From an uncultured Sphingomonadaceae bacterium (lineage in GTDB: Bacteria > Pseudomonadota > Alphaproteobacteria > Sphingomonadales > Sphingomonadaceae), in NCBI GenBank assembly GCA_913060895.1, contig CAJXSN010000007.1:62001-126000 (forward strand): 64,000 bases of DNA, read 5' to 3'. The notes below the pieces were generated by a model. That model was not told where the DNA came from. It saw only the letters and a program-made list of their open reading frames with translations, and searched no databases. Shown one piece after another: positions 63,010 to 64,000 of the stretch; positions within the stretch are counted from its first letter, which is position 1, and every line of letters begins with the position of its first letter. The translations under genes were made by a program, and so were the position numbers.

Positions 63010-64000
63010 ATGCGAAGCCGTTGTTCCCTGATTGCTGCACTTTCCGCATTGTCGTTCACGATGCCTGCCAGTGCGCAAGTTGGCGTGGGCGGTATGCAAG
63101 TGGGTGTGCCGGGAGCGCAAGCCCTCCCCGAAAGGGTTCTCGACCCTGTGCTGGAGCGAACCGGTCGGTTTACCGACAGGATCACACGCGAGGTTCATAA
63201 GCTGGCTGAGGAGCGTGCCCGCCAGATCAACCGATTGGTGCGCCGTAATCGCGATTTTATTGAACGCGACGCACGCGGCGAACCGTCGCGGCGCGGTGAA
63301 TTGCTGGTGATGGACGCTGATCCTGCCACCATCGCCTTGGCCGAAACGCAGGGCTTTTCTGTGATTGGACGCCAGGTTTTGGACGGGCTAGATTTTGCCG
63401 TTGTGCGTTTCTCTGTCCCGCAAGGTGCTGACCTTGATGATGCTGAAAGAGAGCTAATTGAACTTCTTCCTGAAGCGGTCGTCTCTGCCGATAACCTCTA
63501 TTTCCAGTCAGGCGGATCAGCCTCCTCGGTGCTGATGTCAAATGAACAGGTTCGTCCGCAACGCTCTAACGCAGCAGCGGTTGGCATGATCGACGGGGCG
63601 CCTGGTAGCGCAGTGCCTGTAATCGCCATGCGCGGGTTTGCTAGCGGAGGAGGTGAGCCGAGCAATCATGGAAGCGCCGTGGCCAGTCTGTTGCGCAATA
63701 CGGGTACAACCCGGATCTATGCCGCCGATGTCTACGGGACAGATCGCGGAGGCGGAAATGCTTCTGCCATTGCCCGCGCGCTAGGTTGGCTTGCGCAGCA
63801 AGGCGTACGAATCATCACGATAAGCCTTGTTGGCCCAAATAACCCCATCCTGTCCCGCGCTATTGCTCAAGTGCAATCACGCGGTGTTGTTGTCGTAGCT
63901 GCGGTGGGAAATGATGGTCCCGCCGCACCACCAGCCTATCCCGCGTCCTACGCAGGCGTGGTTGCTGTGACGGCGGTTGATCGGCGTGAGCGTGTATTGA
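63010..64000 (+). CDS. Exported subtilisin-like serine protease (3' end outside window)
   Basis: An S8-family protease cut by the window end. Signal peptide (RSRCSLIAALSALSFTMPAS, ending ASAQ), a prodomain-like region with repeated charged residues, then the catalytic Asp in VGMIDGAPG, His in SNHGSAVASLL, and the oxyanion Asn with GNDGPAAPPAYPASY. The Ser is beyond base 64000. It is divergent from the ECF operon by 83 bases and is a likely target or effector of that system. Confidence 0.87.
   Translation, partial: MRSRCSLIAALSALSFTMPASAQVGVGGMQVGVPGAQALPERVLDPVLERTGRFTDRITREVHKLAEERARQINRLVRRNRDFIERDARGEPSRRGELLVMDADPATIALAETQGFSVIGRQVLDGLDFAVVRFSVPQGADLDDAERELIELLPEAVVSADNLYFQSGGSASSVLMSNEQVRPQRSNAAAVGMIDGAPGSAVPVIAMRGFASGGGEPSNHGSAVASLLRNTGTTRIYAADVYGTDRGGGNASAIARALGWLAQQGVRIITISLVGPNNPILSRAIAQVQSRGVVVVAAVGNDGPAAPPAYPASYAGVVAVTAVDRRERVL

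Overview
The window looks like chromosomal DNA of an alphaproteobacterium of the order Sphingomonadales, probably a marine Erythrobacteraceae-like strain. This rests on high overall GC, three large TonB-dependent receptors, an SPFH/NfeD pair, a PQQ lipoprotein dehydrogenase, Lig-type meta-cleavage enzymes and a Ti-type relaxase module of the kind found on sphingomonad elements. Genus is inference; no rRNA gene is present.

1-20.6 kb is a mostly housekeeping segment: CPBP protease (cut by the window edge), yebC-ruvC, small enzymes, a glycerophosphodiesterase, ubiG, lysC, a solitary MmeI-like type IIL restriction-modification gene carrying an in-frame palindromic repeat element, nitronate monooxygenase, purU, an acyltransferase, an SDR, a frameshifted VOC pseudogene, a PQQ dehydrogenase, a dienelactone hydrolase-like lipoprotein, SPFH/NfeD and an NDUFA9-like protein.

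20.85-about 35 kb is a mobile island. It begins at the 3' end of a tRNA-Leu(CAG) followed by a P4-type integrase. It has a Ti-type oriT between divergent traC-traD and traA, but no coupling protein or type IV secretion genes, so it is best read as an integrative mobilizable element. The relaxase has a frameshift. Cargo is defence-flavoured and partly broken: HigBA, a truncated AIPR gene, an unknown protein with a possible PD-(D/E)XK nuclease motif, an MNT-HEPN gene killed by an amber codon, an XRE/ImmA-IrrE pair with repeated CCTACG operators, DUF3892 and DUF2971 proteins. A 500-bp segment packed with hairpins lies inside. A second, truncated integrase at 34.9 kb suggests stacked insertions.

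35.3-45.7 kb holds two divergent uptake operons. The leftward one is TauE - exported aminotransferase - TonB receptor - membrane dipeptidase; the rightward one is TonB receptor - GNAT - TauE paralogue. Together they suggest import of an amino-acid or peptide conjugate, periplasmic hydrolysis and transamination, and export of an anion by TauE/SafE carriers.

45.9-47.1 kb is a scar of two degenerate insertion sequences (IS3 type joined to IS5 type).

47.4-60.7 kb is an aromatic-acid catabolic cluster: IclR regulator, old yellow enzyme, MFS importer, Rieske oxygenase alpha subunit, phthalate-dihydrodiol dehydrogenase-like protein, LigJ-like hydratase, three RraA/LigK-like proteins, LigB-like extradiol dioxygenase, RidA protein and TonB receptor, with a possible relic of the oxygenase reductase at the end. 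The enzymes fit dihydroxylation, extradiol cleavage, hydration and aldol cleavage to pyruvate/oxaloacetate-type products, but the substrate is unknown and the set matches no textbook pathway exactly.

61.3-64 kb has a small exported protein, a bidirectional terminator, an ECF sigma/anti-sigma operon and a divergent exported subtilisin-like protease cut by the window end.
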